From: Lachnospiraceae bacterium
GTDB lineage: Bacteria; Bacillota; Clostridia; Lachnospirales; Lachnospiraceae
Length of the DNA stretch: 64,000 bases
NCBI GenBank assembly: GCA_017473115.1
Contig: JAFUNC010000009.1
Coordinates: 55,551-119,550, forward strand
Reading direction: 5' to 3'
This document shows positions 26,357-36,569 of the stretch, in pieces. A model generated the notes under the pieces. The model did not search any database. It saw nothing but the letters and a program-made list of their open reading frames with translations, and was not told the origin of the DNA. Position numbers and translations under genes: made by a program. Each line of letters starts with the position of its first letter. Positions within the stretch are counted from its first letter, which is position 1.

Positions 26357-27781
26357 GTGATACATCAGTATAAAAATAACGGATACAACATTGTTTTGGA
26401 TGTAAACAGCGGTTGTGTTCATGCGGTAGATGAACTGGTTTATGATTTTTTGCCGATTTTTGAGAAAGAAGAAAAGGAAAAACGGATTGATTCGCAATAT
26501 ATGTATAGTAAAGTCTGTTCGGCGGACCGGACTTTCTATACCGTGAATGATGACGGAGAACGTATTCAGGCTGCCGAGGTTGATTTTAAAGAAGCAATTG
26601 AGGAAATTATTGCTTTGATAAATGAGGATATGTTATTTGCGGAGGATATCTACGAGCCTTATATCGATACTTTTAAGAATCGCCAACCCGTTGTGAAAGC
26701 ATTGTGTTTACACATTGCCCACGATTGTAATCTTGGGTGTAAATATTGTTTTGCGGAAGAAGGCGAATATCATGGCAGAAGAGCTTTGATGAGTTTTGAA
26801 GTCGGTAAAAAAGCCTTGGATTTTTTGGTAAAGGAATCCGGCAGCAGAAGAAATCTGGAAGTGGATTTCTTTGGTGGTGAACCTTTGATGAACTGGGACG
26901 TGGTAAAACAACTGGTGGAATACGGAAGAAGTATTGAAGAAGCCAACAATAAGAAATTCCGTTTTACCCTTACAACCAATGGTATGCTTTTGAATGATGA
27001 GATTCTGGAATTCGCCAACAAGGAAATGGGAAATCTTGTATTAAGTATTGACGGTCGCCGGGAAATCAATGATTTTATGCGTCCTACAAGAAACGGCAAG
27101 GGGTCTTCTTATGATATCATTGTTCCGAAGTTTAAGAAGGCGGCAGAAAGCCGTGGACAGATGAATTATTATGTGAGAGGAACATATACGCACTATAATA
27201 CTGATTTCTGTGAAGATGTTCTGCATTTGGCAGATTTGGGATTTGAGCAGATTTCCGTAGAGCCTGTAGTGGCACCGGATAGTGAACCGTATGCTTTGAC
27301 GGAGGAGGATTTGCCCGTATTATTCGAGAACTATGATAAATTGGCGAAGGAAATGCTGAAAAGAAGAGCGGAAGGAAGACCATTTAATTTCTTCCACTTT
27401 ATGATTGACTTGTCCGGAGGTCCCTGCGTAGCGAAGCGATTATCGGGTTGTGGTTCGGGCTGCGAGTACTTGGCGGTTACACCGTGGGGTGATTTTTATC
27501 CCTGCCATCAGTTTGTAGGAGAAGAAGAATTTCTGATGGGAAATGTGGATGAAGGAATTAAAAGAAACGATATTCGGGAACTGTTCTCGGATTGTAATGT
27601 ATATGCGAAAGAGAAATGCAAAAATTGTTTTGCAAAATTTTATTGCAGTGGCGGTTGCGCCGCAAATTCATATCACTTCCACGGTCATATTAATGATGCT
27701 TATGATATCGGTTGTGAGTTACAGAAAAAACGTATTGAATGTGCCATTATGATGGAGGTTGCTAAGAATAGCGAAAATTAA
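26357..27781 (+). CDS. radical-SAM thioether-forming SCIFF maturase
   Basis: A 474-residue radical-SAM/SPASM enzyme of the CteB type that forms thioether cross-links in SCIFF. The N-terminal part (about 1-100) is a RiPP recognition-type domain starting MIHQYKNNGYNIVLDVNSG. The AdoMet [4Fe-4S] cluster motif is CNLGCKYC (C124, C128, C131). GGEPLMNW is the AdoMet-binding strand. The C-terminal SPASM region is cysteine-rich (CGSGCEYL, YPCHQF, CKNCFAKFYCSGGC) and would bind two auxiliary clusters. The start is GTG, with GGAGG at 8 bases. secDF follows after 26 bases. Confidence 0.95.
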   Translation: MIHQYKNNGYNIVLDVNSGCVHAVDELVYDFLPIFEKEEKEKRIDSQYMYSKVCSADRTFYTVNDDGERIQAAEVDFKEAIEEIIALINEDMLFAEDIYEPYIDTFKNRQPVVKALCLHIAHDCNLGCKYCFAEEGEYHGRRALMSFEVGKKALDFLVKESGSRRNLEVDFFGGEPLMNWDVVKQLVEYGRSIEEANNKKFRFTLTTNGMLLNDEILEFANKEMGNLVLSIDGRREINDFMRPTRNGKGSSYDIIVPKFKKAAESRGQMNYYVRGTYTHYNTDFCEDVLHLADLGFEQISVEPVVAPDSEPYALTEEDLPVLFENYDKLAKEMLKRRAEGRPFNFFHFMIDLSGGPCVAKRLSGCGSGCEYLAVTPWGDFYPCHQFVGEEEFLMGNVDEGIKRNDIRELFSDCNVYAKEKCKNCFAKFYCSGGCAANSYHFHGHINDAYDIGCELQKKRIECAIMMEVAKNSEN

Positions 27782-27807
27782 AAATGGTACGGAAACGGAG
27801 TTGAAAT

Positions 27808-30282
27808 ATGAATAAGACAGGTAAAATTATAGGTTTTTTTGTGATTATACTGCTTACGGTTGCTATGGGATATATTTCGCTTGTGGGAATCGGTGAGGAC
27901 AAGAAAGGTTCTTTGTATGATATTAAACAGGGACTGGATTTGGCCGGTGGTGTCAGTATCACTTACGAGGTGGTTGGAGATGAAGAACCGACAGCAGAAG
28001 CGATGAATGATACTGTTTTCAAACTGCAGCAGAAGGTAGATACCTATAGTACGGAAGCGCAGGTGTATCCGGAAGGAACGGATCGAATTAACATTGAAAT
28101 TCCCGGAGTTAACAATGCTAATGAAATTTTGGAAGAGTTGGGTAAGCCGGGTAGTTTGGTGTTTCTTTCCGAAACGGATGCGGAAGGTAATTTGAATTAT
28201 GAACCGGCAATGACTCCGGAAGGGTATCTGGTATATCATGATGAAACTTGGAATACCTTTGTTTTTGTTGTGGAAAATATAGCGGTTGAGTATGATATGG
28301 AGACCAATGCATTTGTGTTGGACGAAAATGGAAATGCCGTAACATACGAACCGGCGCAGGATGCCAAAATAGATGTACAGTATAAGTTAAATAAGTCATT
28401 AGAAGAACTTCTGGCAGACGGTTCGGTTATTTTAACCGGTGAAGAAGTACAAAGTGCCAAAGCAACACAGCAACAGAATCAGTTTGGCAATATGGAGTAT
28501 GTGGTTGCTTTGAGTTTTAATGCCACAGGTACCGAAAAGTTCGCGAAGGCTACCGAAAAGGCATATAATCAGGGAGAAACCATTGCTATTTATTATGACG
28601 ATAAATTCATTGGTGTTCCTACCGTAGGTGTGGTGATCAGGGACGGACAAGCGGTAATCAACGGTATGGCTGATGCAGATGATGCAGAACGCCTGGCATC
28701 CAATATTCGTAACGGTGCATTAAAACTGGAACTCCAGGAGTTGCGTTCCAATGTGGTGGGTGCTCAGTTGGGTTCCGAAGCAATTACAACTTGTTTACAG
28801 GCTGCCGTAATCGGTTTTATTTTGGTAAGCGTGTTTATGATTGCAGTTTATTTTATGCCCGGCGCAGCCAGTGTGTTGGCACTTTTTCTGTATGTATTTT
28901 TAATTATTATTACGTTATCACTTTTTAACGAAGTAATTACATTAACTTTGCCCGGTATTGCGGGTATTATTCTTTCCATTGGTATGGCAGTGGATGCAAA
29001 TGTTATTATCTTTGCACGTATCCGTGAGGAACTTGCTACCGGAAAAACTGTGCAGAGTGCGGTGGACATTGGTTTTAAAAAAGCAACTTCGTCTATTGTG
29101 GACGGTAATGTGACCACGTTGATTGCGTCCGTTGTTTTGATTATTGCCGGAACCGGTACGGTAAAAGGTTTCGCATGGACATTGGCAATCGGTATTATAT
29201 TGTCTATGTTTACTGCAATGGTTATTACAAGATTGTTGTTAAACGGTCTGATTGCTATGGGATTAGACAATCTTAAATTATTTGGCATCGGAAAAGAGCG
29301 AAAAACAATTGATTTCTTATCAAAGGGAAAAATTTTCCTTGCAATTTCAGCATTGTGCATTTTGATTGGCGGCGTGTTTATGGGTATTCATGGGGCTAAT
29401 AAAGGTTCAGCACTGAATTTGAGCCTTGAGTTTATGGGCGGTACATCGACCAGCCTTGCATTGGCCGAGGATATGAGTATTGAAGAAATTGACGCTGAAA
29501 TTGTGCCCGGTATTGAAAAGATTACCGGTGACGGTAATGTACAGGTTCAAAAAGTAGAAGGTGGTAATGAAATAATTATCAAAACAAGAGAATTATCCGA
29601 AGAAGAACGACAGGAATTAAATGTCTTGTTTGTGGACCGGTATGGTGTGGATGAAGATACAATTCAAAGCCAGACCATTGGTGCGACGATTTCGGGAGAG
29701 ATGAAGACGGAATCGTTGATTGCGGTATCTATTGCCATTGTATGTATGCTTATTTATATCTGGTTACGTTTCAGCGACTGGCGATTTGGTGTATCTTCCG
29801 TAGTTGCATTGTTACATGATGTTTTGGTGGTTCTGGCATTTTATGCCGTATCAAGAGTCAGTGTCGGCAGTACATTTATCGCATGTATGCTGACAATTGT
29901 TGGTTATTCCATTAATGCAACCATTGTTATCTTTGACCGAATCCGTGAGAATTACAAAGATGCAAAAATAAAAGCAGATGAGGCTTATTTAAAGAAGCGC
30001 CAGCGTGATAAATCACAGTCGGAAATTGATTTAAAGGAAATCGTAAACAGAAGTATCACACAGACATTATCCCGAAGTTTATTTACATCCCTGACTACGT
30101 TTATTATGGTTGCGGCCTTGTATGTGCTGGGAGTTACTTCTATTAAGGAATTTGCACTTCCTTTAATGATTGGTATCGTGTGTGGTGCATATTCTTCTGT
30201 ATGCCTTGCGGGAAGTTTGTGGTATTTTCTTCGCAATAAGTTCCCTGTCAGAGTAGAGGAAGAAGATGAAGATTACGTATAG
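27808..30282 (+). CDS. secDF: fused protein translocase subunit SecDF
   Basis: An 824-residue fusion of SecD and SecF, RND-type membrane proteins that use the proton motive force to help release exported proteins from SecYEG. The SecD half has the N-terminal TM, GLDLAGGVSITYEV, the extracytoplasmic P1 region and GMAVDANVIIFARIREEL. The SecF half begins near residue 500 with LEFMGGTSTSLAL and contains TIVGYSINATIVIFDRIREN. The fusion also occurs in Bacillus. The SCIFF maturase just upstream is a recurrent clostridial neighbour, and the short gap suggests read-through. Confidence 0.95.
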   Translation: MNKTGKIIGFFVIILLTVAMGYISLVGIGEDKKGSLYDIKQGLDLAGGVSITYEVVGDEEPTAEAMNDTVFKLQQKVDTYSTEAQVYPEGTDRINIEIPGVNNANEILEELGKPGSLVFLSETDAEGNLNYEPAMTPEGYLVYHDETWNTFVFVVENIAVEYDMETNAFVLDENGNAVTYEPAQDAKIDVQYKLNKSLEELLADGSVILTGEEVQSAKATQQQNQFGNMEYVVALSFNATGTEKFAKATEKAYNQGETIAIYYDDKFIGVPTVGVVIRDGQAVINGMADADDAERLASNIRNGALKLELQELRSNVVGAQLGSEAITTCLQAAVIGFILVSVFMIAVYFMPGAASVLALFLYVFLIIITLSLFNEVITLTLPGIAGIILSIGMAVDANVIIFARIREELATGKTVQSAVDIGFKKATSSIVDGNVTTLIASVVLIIAGTGTVKGFAWTLAIGIILSMFTAMVITRLLLNGLIAMGLDNLKLFGIGKERKTIDFLSKGKIFLAISALCILIGGVFMGIHGANKGSALNLSLEFMGGTSTSLALAEDMSIEEIDAEIVPGIEKITGDGNVQVQKVEGGNEIIIKTRELSEEERQELNVLFVDRYGVDEDTIQSQTIGATISGEMKTESLIAVSIAIVCMLIYIWLRFSDWRFGVSSVVALLHDVLVVLAFYAVSRVSVGSTFIACMLTIVGYSINATIVIFDRIRENYKDAKIKADEAYLKKRQRDKSQSEIDLKEIVNRSITQTLSRSLFTSLTTFIMVAALYVLGVTSIKEFALPLMIGIVCGAYSSVCLAGSLWYFLRNKFPVRVEEEDEDYV

Positions 30283-30363
30283 GAGTTTACTTTAAAGTTT
30301 TATTGTTTGTGTTATAAAAGTAAAATTTTGCGGTGTTTTATCGAAAAGAATGATATACTATAC

Positions 30364-30394
30364 AGAGAAAAAGTCCGAAAGGGCTTTTTTCTCT
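30364..30394 (+). terminator. GAAA-loop hairpin between secDF and recJ
   Basis: AGAGAAAAAGTCC pairs with GGGCTTTTTTCTCT around a GAAA tetraloop, with one bulged T. The inner GC stem followed by six T is a terminator shape; the T run also pairs with the A run. It may end the secDF transcript or attenuate recJ, whose start codon is 24 bases downstream. Confidence 0.55.
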
Positions 30395-30417
30395 TAAAGG
30401 AAGAAGGTAAAAAACGA

Positions 30418-32181
30418 ATGGCAGAATGGTTATTGGTCAGACAGGGAGCGGATTACGAAGCGCTTTCCGAAGAATATCATATCGATCCTGTAATACTCCG
30501 TATTATGCGAAACAGAGGAATTACGGAGCGGGAGCAAATCTTAGAGTATCTTAATGGGGATATCAGTGTTTGCGACAGGACAGACGGTTATTTGGATATG
30601 GATAAGGCAATTGCTTATCTGACATCTCTGCAGAATTCAGGACATAAAATCCGTATTATCGGTGATTATGATGCGGATGGTGTATGCAGTACGGCCATTT
30701 TGTATAAAGGGTTAAAAGCACTGGGATTACAGCCGGATTATGCCATCCCCCATCGTATGTTGGACGGTTACGGAATTAATGTAAGCCTTGTGGAACGTGC
30801 ATATGAGGATGGAATCCAAACCATTCTTACCTGTGATAACGGAATTGCTGCTTTTGAGGCTTTGGAACGGGCAGCAGAATTGGGAATGCAGGTTATTGTG
30901 ACCGACCACCACGAAGTGCGTAAGGAAGACGTGACAGAACGTGAACAGGAAAAATTACCGCCTGCCTATGCAATCATTAATCCCAAACGAAATGGTAACG
31001 ATTTGGATTTTACGGATATTTGCGGCGCATTTGTGGCCTATAAAATGATTGTTCGTCTTCTTGCACAAGCCAATCTTTTATCTGAAAAAGAAACCTTGCA
31101 AGAAGAATTAAGGGTATTGGCTGCTGTGGCTACGGTGGGAGATGTTATGCCGTTAATCAAAGAGAACCGTGTGCTGGTAAAATATGGTTTGGAGCATATC
31201 AAGCAATGCAACAATACGGGGTTGAAGGCGTTGATTGAAGCGAATCAATTGAATGATAAACCGATTAAGGCTTATACACTTGGGTTTGTATTAGATCCCT
31301 GTATCAACGCAATGGGACGTTTGGAATCAGCAGAGCAGTCTTTGGAACTTTTATTGTGTGATGAGTATAATACTGCAATCAAAATAGCCGGACAACTGGT
31401 AGAGACCAATAATGCGCGGAAAACATTGACGGATGCCGGAGTAAAACAGGCGATAGATTTGGTTAGTAAACAATATGCCGAGGATGATATTATTGTGGTA
31501 TATCTTAAAGATTGTCATGAAAGTATCGCAGGAATTATTGCCGGTCGGGTAAGGGAGGCTTTTTATAAGCCTGTATGGATTTTTACCGATGCAGCGGAAG
31601 GGATAAAAGGGTCAGGACGTTCCATTGCGGCATATGATATGAATAAAGGATTGTGCCGGTGTGAGGATTTACTGACACATTTTGGCGGACATAAACTGGC
31701 TGCAGGGGCATCTTTGCCGAAAGAGAATCTCGAAGCGTTACGTCGCAGACTGAATGAAGATGCAAATCTGACCAAAGAGGATTTGACGGAAGTCATCCGT
31801 ATTGATGTGGATATGCCGTTTGACTATGCCGATGAAAACTTTGTGCAGGAGTTAAATCTTTTGGAACCTTACGGAAAAGACAATGAAAAACCGATTTTTG
31901 CCCAGGGGAATGTGACATTCTTAAGGGGAAGAATTTTTGGTGCCCGGAATAATGTTGTGTCTTTTCGTGTAAAAGACAGTCGCGGAGCATTTTATGATTT
32001 GAAATATTTTGGGGACATTCCCGCGCTCAATCGTTTTTTGGATGAAAAGTACGGAGAAGGAAGTGCGGAATGTTTGTATCGGGGAAAAGGCAATTATAAA
32101 ATGTCTGTTATTTACAGTCCGGATTTGAATACATACAACGGCAGAACCCAGGTACAGTTTGTCATGAAGAATTACCGCTAA
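30418..32181 (+). CDS. recJ: single-stranded-DNA-specific exonuclease RecJ
   Basis: A 587-residue DHH-superfamily 5'-3' exonuclease acting on single-stranded DNA in recombination and repair. The catalytic motifs are IIGDYDADGVCST (motif I), LTCDNGIAA, VTDHHEVRKE (DHH) and the DHHA1 region with SIAGIIAGRVREAF and GSGRSIAAYDMN...HFGGH. A C-terminal OB-type domain follows (about 480-587). The ATG used is preceded by AAGGAAG and opens MAEWLLVRQ; frames extending upstream run through the hairpin and are rejected. Length is normal. Confidence 0.95.
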   Translation: MAEWLLVRQGADYEALSEEYHIDPVILRIMRNRGITEREQILEYLNGDISVCDRTDGYLDMDKAIAYLTSLQNSGHKIRIIGDYDADGVCSTAILYKGLKALGLQPDYAIPHRMLDGYGINVSLVERAYEDGIQTILTCDNGIAAFEALERAAELGMQVIVTDHHEVRKEDVTEREQEKLPPAYAIINPKRNGNDLDFTDICGAFVAYKMIVRLLAQANLLSEKETLQEELRVLAAVATVGDVMPLIKENRVLVKYGLEHIKQCNNTGLKALIEANQLNDKPIKAYTLGFVLDPCINAMGRLESAEQSLELLLCDEYNTAIKIAGQLVETNNARKTLTDAGVKQAIDLVSKQYAEDDIIVVYLKDCHESIAGIIAGRVREAFYKPVWIFTDAAEGIKGSGRSIAAYDMNKGLCRCEDLLTHFGGHKLAAGASLPKENLEALRRRLNEDANLTKEDLTEVIRIDVDMPFDYADENFVQELNLLEPYGKDNEKPIFAQGNVTFLRGRIFGARNNVVSFRVKDSRGAFYDLKYFGDIPALNRFLDEKYGEGSAECLYRGKGNYKMSVIYSPDLNTYNGRTQVQFVMKNYR

Positions 32182-32186
32182 ATCCA

Positions 32187-32215
32187 TAGATTTTATACCT
32201 GAAATATGATATAAT
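32187..32215 (+). promoter_or_regulatory. candidate promoter for murE
   Basis: A consensus -10 TATAAT with a weak -35 TAGATT at 17-base spacing, about 50 bases before the murE start codon. Confidence 0.5.
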
Positions 32216-32267
32216 AATTAGATATTTTGATTTTAATAGTGGAGAGAAAAATTCCCGGAGGCTTAGT

Positions 32268-33737
32268 ATGGCAAAATTATCTTATTTATTGGAGAAACTT
32301 GCATATGAATGTATGCGTGGTGATTTGGAACGAGAAATTACCGCTGTGTGTTATGATTCCCGTAAGGTAACGCCGGGAGCATTGTTTATTTGTATAGAAG
32401 GTGCCAATTTCGACGGGCATTCCGTGGCAACGGAAATGGTGGAGAAAGGTGCTGTCTGCCTGGTGGTATCCAAGGATGTTGCGTTGCCGGCCGGCTATGA
32501 TGTTACGGTGATTAAGGTCGCGGACACCCGCTATGCCATGGCGTTTGTTTCGGCAGCATACTTTGGTCATCCTGCCGGGAAGATGAAGGTAATCGGTATT
32601 ACGGGAACCAAGGGAAAAACCACAACTACGTATATGGTGAAATCCATTCTGGAGAATGCCGGTATGAAAGTCGGTCTGGTGGGAACCATTGAAACCATTA
32701 TCGGCGATGAAAGAATTCCTTCGTTGAACACAACACCGGAGTCCTATATTTTACAGGAGTATTTTGCGAAGATGGCAGATGCAGGATGCGATGCCGTGGT
32801 TATGGAAGTTTCATCCCAGGGGCTTATGATGCACAGAACCCAAGGTTTTATTTTTGATTTAGGTATTTTTACCAATTTGGAACCGGACCACATCGGACCC
32901 AACGAACACGGCAGTTTTGAAGAATATATGGCGTGTAAGGGACTTTTATTCAAACAGTGTAAAGTGGGTATTGTAAATGCAGATGATAAGCATGTAAAAG
33001 AGTTGCTTGCAGGTCATACCTGTGAAGTAGAGACGTACGGTTTTGACGAAAGTGCTGATTTATGTGCCGAAGATGTAAAATTGTATCGAGAAAACGGAGA
33101 ACTGGGCGTGAAGTTTACTGTGACAGGCAAACTGAAATCGGAAGTTAAAGTTCCAAGCCCCGGACGTTTTAGTGTGTACAATGCACTGACTGCGATTGCT
33201 ATCTGCAGACATTTTGATGTAAAAGAAGACCGAATGAAAGAGGCTTTGTTAAAAGCCCATGTGAAGGGAAGAATTGAAATGATACCTATTTCTCCGGATT
33301 TTTCCCTAATGATAGATTATGCGCATAATGCCATGGCGCTGGAAAGTCTTTTGACTACATTAAAAGAGTACAATCCGGAACGTTTGGTGTGCTTATTCGG
33401 ATGTGGCGGAAACCGCTCTAAATTAAGACGGTTTGAGATGGGGGAAGTGAGTGGTAAACTGGCTGATTTAACGATTATTACATCAGATAATCCCCGCTTT
33501 GAAAAGCCGGAAGACATTATTGCCGATATCCGTACCGGAATCGGAAAGACTGCGGGAGAATATGTGGAAATCGTAAACCGCAAGGAAGCCATTGCTTATG
33601 CAATCCGGAATGCCAAACCCGGAGATATCATTGTACTTGCCGGCAAAGGACATGAGGATTATCAGGAAATAGAAGGAAAGAAATATCCTATGGACGAGAG
33701 GGTATTGATTCGGGAAATTTTGGAAGAGAGTAAGTAA
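32268..33737 (+). CDS. murE: UDP-MurNAc-tripeptide synthetase (meso-DAP type)
   Basis: A 489-residue Mur ligase that adds the third stem-peptide residue to UDP-MurNAc-L-Ala-D-Glu using ATP. The ATP-binding loop is GITGTKGKTTTTYMVKS; further Mur motifs are NTTPESY, MEVSSQGLMMHR, NLEPDHIG and DYAHNAMALE. The DNPR motif in TSDNPRFEKPEDI is the one that recognises meso-diaminopimelate, so the wall is predicted to be DAP-type. It lies far from the other division genes. A CGGAGG site precedes the ATG. Confidence 0.95.
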   Translation: MAKLSYLLEKLAYECMRGDLEREITAVCYDSRKVTPGALFICIEGANFDGHSVATEMVEKGAVCLVVSKDVALPAGYDVTVIKVADTRYAMAFVSAAYFGHPAGKMKVIGITGTKGKTTTTYMVKSILENAGMKVGLVGTIETIIGDERIPSLNTTPESYILQEYFAKMADAGCDAVVMEVSSQGLMMHRTQGFIFDLGIFTNLEPDHIGPNEHGSFEEYMACKGLLFKQCKVGIVNADDKHVKELLAGHTCEVETYGFDESADLCAEDVKLYRENGELGVKFTVTGKLKSEVKVPSPGRFSVYNALTAIAICRHFDVKEDRMKEALLKAHVKGRIEMIPISPDFSLMIDYAHNAMALESLLTTLKEYNPERLVCLFGCGGNRSKLRRFEMGEVSGKLADLTIITSDNPRFEKPEDIIADIRTGIGKTAGEYVEIVNRKEAIAYAIRNAKPGDIIVLAGKGHEDYQEIEGKKYPMDERVLIREILEESK

Positions 33738-33765
33738 TAAGTGCAGAAGAAGGGAGGAACAGGAT

Positions 33766-35997
33766 ATGTCATATGCAGAAATTATTGTAGATATATCCCA
33801 TGAAAATGTTGACCGCCCTTTTACCTATCGCATTCCGGAGGAATTGCAACCTCTGATTACATTGGGGAGCAAAGTAGAAATACCTTTTGGCAAAGGAAAC
33901 CGTATTATTACAGGATATGTTGTGGGATTTGCGGAGCAAACAAACTACGAAGAATCACGTATTAAAGATATTATTTCCCTGTGTGATAAAAGTGTTTCTC
34001 CGGAGGAAAAATTAATCGGCATTGCCTCTTTTATCCGGGAAAAGTACGGTGCTACCATGATTACTGCACTCAAAACGGTTTTACCGGTAAAAAAAGCGAC
34101 AAAGGCACAAGAGCACAAGTCTGTTGTTGCGATAAAAGAAGAGGGAGAATTGAAACAGGCTGCACTGATTGCAAAAAGCAAAAGCCAGCGGGCCAAAGCA
34201 AGACTGTTGTTTGCTTTATGTGAAAATCCCCGTATCGATTACGCTCTGGTAACCGGGAAATTGAATGTAAGCGCACAAACGGTGTTATCCTTACGGAAAC
34301 AGGGAATGCTGGAAATAGAGACACAAAGAAAATATCGAAATCCGATCGGTTTTCGTGAACTGACACCTCAGAAATTGCAATTAAGTAAGAAACAGCAGTT
34401 GATTGTGGATGAGATTGAAAAGGATTACAGAGAAGGAACTCCCGGCAATTATTTGATTCATGGCATTACCGGTAGCGGTAAGACGGAAGTTTATATGGAG
34501 TTGATTGCCAAACGTCTGGAACAGGGGCAGCAGGCGATTTTCCTGATTCCGGAAATTTCCCTGACGTATCAGAATGTGGTACGGTTTTATCGCAGATTCG
34601 GAGACAAGGTTTCCATTATGCATTCGCGATTATCGGCCGGCGAACGGTTTGATCAGTTTGAGAGAGCCAGAAAGGGAGAAGTCAGTATTATGATTGGTCC
34701 CCGCTCGGCCCTGTTCACACCCTTTTCAAATACGGGCATTATTATTATAGATGAGGAGCATGAAGGCACTTATAAAAGTGAAACCATGCCGAAGTATCAT
34801 GCAAGGGAAGTTGCGGAAGAAATGGCGAAAAGAGCCGGCGCGGCATTGGTTCTTGGTTCGGCAACCCCTTCACTGGAAAGTTACGGAAAAGCCCAAAGAG
34901 GAGAATACCGTTTATTTACTTTAAAAGAGCGTTTGACCGGCGGAAGTCTTGCCAATGTTAACATAGTAGATTTGCGGGAAGAACTGAAGGCCGGCAATAA
35001 AAGTATTTTCAGCAGAAAGTTAAAAGAACTGATGGAGGACAGGCTGGAAAAAGGCGAGCAGATGATGTTGTTTTTAAATCGTCGAGGATACTCCGGTTTT
35101 GTATCCTGCCGTGATTGCGGTGAAGTAATCAAATGTCCTCATTGTGATGTGTCGCTTTCGGAACATAACAGAGGTCAGCGTTTGGTTTGTCATTATTGCG
35201 GTTATGAGCAGGCAGCCGTGAAATCGTGTCCTTCCTGCGGCTCCAATAAGGTGGCAGGTTTTAAGGCAGGTACACAGCAGATTGAGGAAGCGTTACACAA
35301 GCAGTTCCCTATGGCGGTGGTTTTGCGTATGGATGCGGACACTACCAAACATAAAGAGGATTATGAGACTATTTTATCCAAATTCGCCAATCGCGAAGCG
35401 GATATTTTACTGGGAACCCAGATGATTGTAAAAGGCCATGATTTTCCGGGAGTTACCCTGATGGGAATTTTAGCAGCGGACTTATCCCTGTCAGACAATG
35501 ATTTTCGTTCTGCGGAGCGGACTTTTCAATTGTTGACGCAGGCTGCGGGAAGAGCGGGCCGGGATAAATTACCGGGGGAAGTGGTGATTCAGACTTATCA
35601 GCCGGAGCATTATGCAATTGTAAGGGCGGCAGAACAGAATTATGAAGCCTTTTATGAAGAGGAATTGGTATACAGAGAATTTATGTTGTATCCGCCGGCG
35701 GCTAATATGATGGCAGTACAATTGTCGGGAGCGAATGAACAGGCCGTGGAACAGTTGGGACAGCGTTTGGCTTCCGAAGTAAAGGAAATGCGGTTTGATA
35801 CCAATCCGGCGCAAATCGGCCCTGCGAAGGCCAATTTGAGTAAAAAGAATGATTTGTACCGTCAGGTCATTTATTATAAACATAAGGATTATGAAGAACT
35901 GGTCCGCATTAAGGACAGAATGGAAGAATGCATCCGATTGTGGGATATTAAAAGAGAAAACGTGCAGTTTGACTTTAATCCGATGAATACATTTTAA
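33766..35997 (+). CDS. priA: primosomal protein N' (PriA helicase)
   Basis: A 743-residue superfamily 2 helicase that restarts stalled replication forks. The N-terminal DNA-binding domain (1-110) is followed by Walker A GITGSGKTEVYMEL and the DEEH box in IIIIDEEHEG. A zinc-binding segment has four C-x2-C pairs (CRDCGEVIKCPHC and CHYCGY...CPSC), then ILLGTQMIVKGHDFPGV and the late helicase motif QAAGRAGR. Length is usual. It begins 28 bases after murE, with def closely following, the normal Firmicutes order. Confidence 0.95.
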   Translation: MSYAEIIVDISHENVDRPFTYRIPEELQPLITLGSKVEIPFGKGNRIITGYVVGFAEQTNYEESRIKDIISLCDKSVSPEEKLIGIASFIREKYGATMITALKTVLPVKKATKAQEHKSVVAIKEEGELKQAALIAKSKSQRAKARLLFALCENPRIDYALVTGKLNVSAQTVLSLRKQGMLEIETQRKYRNPIGFRELTPQKLQLSKKQQLIVDEIEKDYREGTPGNYLIHGITGSGKTEVYMELIAKRLEQGQQAIFLIPEISLTYQNVVRFYRRFGDKVSIMHSRLSAGERFDQFERARKGEVSIMIGPRSALFTPFSNTGIIIIDEEHEGTYKSETMPKYHAREVAEEMAKRAGAALVLGSATPSLESYGKAQRGEYRLFTLKERLTGGSLANVNIVDLREELKAGNKSIFSRKLKELMEDRLEKGEQMMLFLNRRGYSGFVSCRDCGEVIKCPHCDVSLSEHNRGQRLVCHYCGYEQAAVKSCPSCGSNKVAGFKAGTQQIEEALHKQFPMAVVLRMDADTTKHKEDYETILSKFANREADILLGTQMIVKGHDFPGVTLMGILAADLSLSDNDFRSAERTFQLLTQAAGRAGRDKLPGEVVIQTYQPEHYAIVRAAEQNYEAFYEEELVYREFMLYPPAANMMAVQLSGANEQAVEQLGQRLASEVKEMRFDTNPAQIGPAKANLSKKNDLYRQVIYYKHKDYEELVRIKDRMEECIRLWDIKRENVQFDFNPMNTF

Positions 35998-36028
35998 TTT
36001 GTCTGTGTGGGCAAGATGGGAGGAAACA

Positions 36029-36505
36029 ATGGCAATCAGAAAAGTCAGAGTAATGGGAGATGAAGTGTTAAATCAGGTATGTAAGGAGGTTAAGGAAGTA
36101 ACCCCCCGTACCATGATGTTAATTGAAGATATGTTGGACACCATGTATGAAACAAACGGTGTAGGATTAGCGGCACCCCAGGTGGGGGTATTAAAAAGAA
36201 TTGTGGTTATCGATGTTTCGGAAAACGGGGATGAACCTATTTTGATGATTAACCCCAAAATTCTGGAAACTTCCGGAGAACAGACCGGTAGTGAGGGCTG
36301 TCTGTCCGTACCCGGAAAGGCCGGAAACGTGACAAGACCCAATTATGTAAAAGCAATGGCTTATGATGAAAATATGGAGCCCTTTGAAATTGAAGGAACG
36401 GAATTACTTGCAAGAGCGATTTGTCATGAACTGGATCATTTGGAAGGAAAATTGTATGTGGATTTGGTAGAAGGACCTCTTCAGGATGTGGACTCCGAAG
36501 AATAA
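36029..36505 (+). CDS. def: peptide deformylase
   Basis: A 158-residue metallo-deformylase that removes the formyl group from new protein N-termini. The three signature motifs are GVGLAAPQVGV, EGCLSVPG and CHELDHLEG, with the Cys and two His as metal ligands and Glu as catalyst. The ATG follows GGGAGG at good spacing, opening MAIRKVRVMGDEVL. It is placed between priA and fmt, so formyl addition and removal are made from one transcript. Confidence 0.96.
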   Translation: MAIRKVRVMGDEVLNQVCKEVKEVTPRTMMLIEDMLDTMYETNGVGLAAPQVGVLKRIVVIDVSENGDEPILMINPKILETSGEQTGSEGCLSVPGKAGNVTRPNYVKAMAYDENMEPFEIEGTELLARAICHELDHLEGKLYVDLVEGPLQDVDSEE

Positions 36506-36569
36506 AGGGGATTTTATGGCAGAATAAAAGTGCGATTTTCCTGAAATGAAACCGCAGTGAGGTAAGGAT

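Noticed and set aside
30307-30417. N-terminal extension of RecJ
   Set aside because: The extension is a read-through of the hairpin and promoter region; the internal ATG opens at the conserved start.
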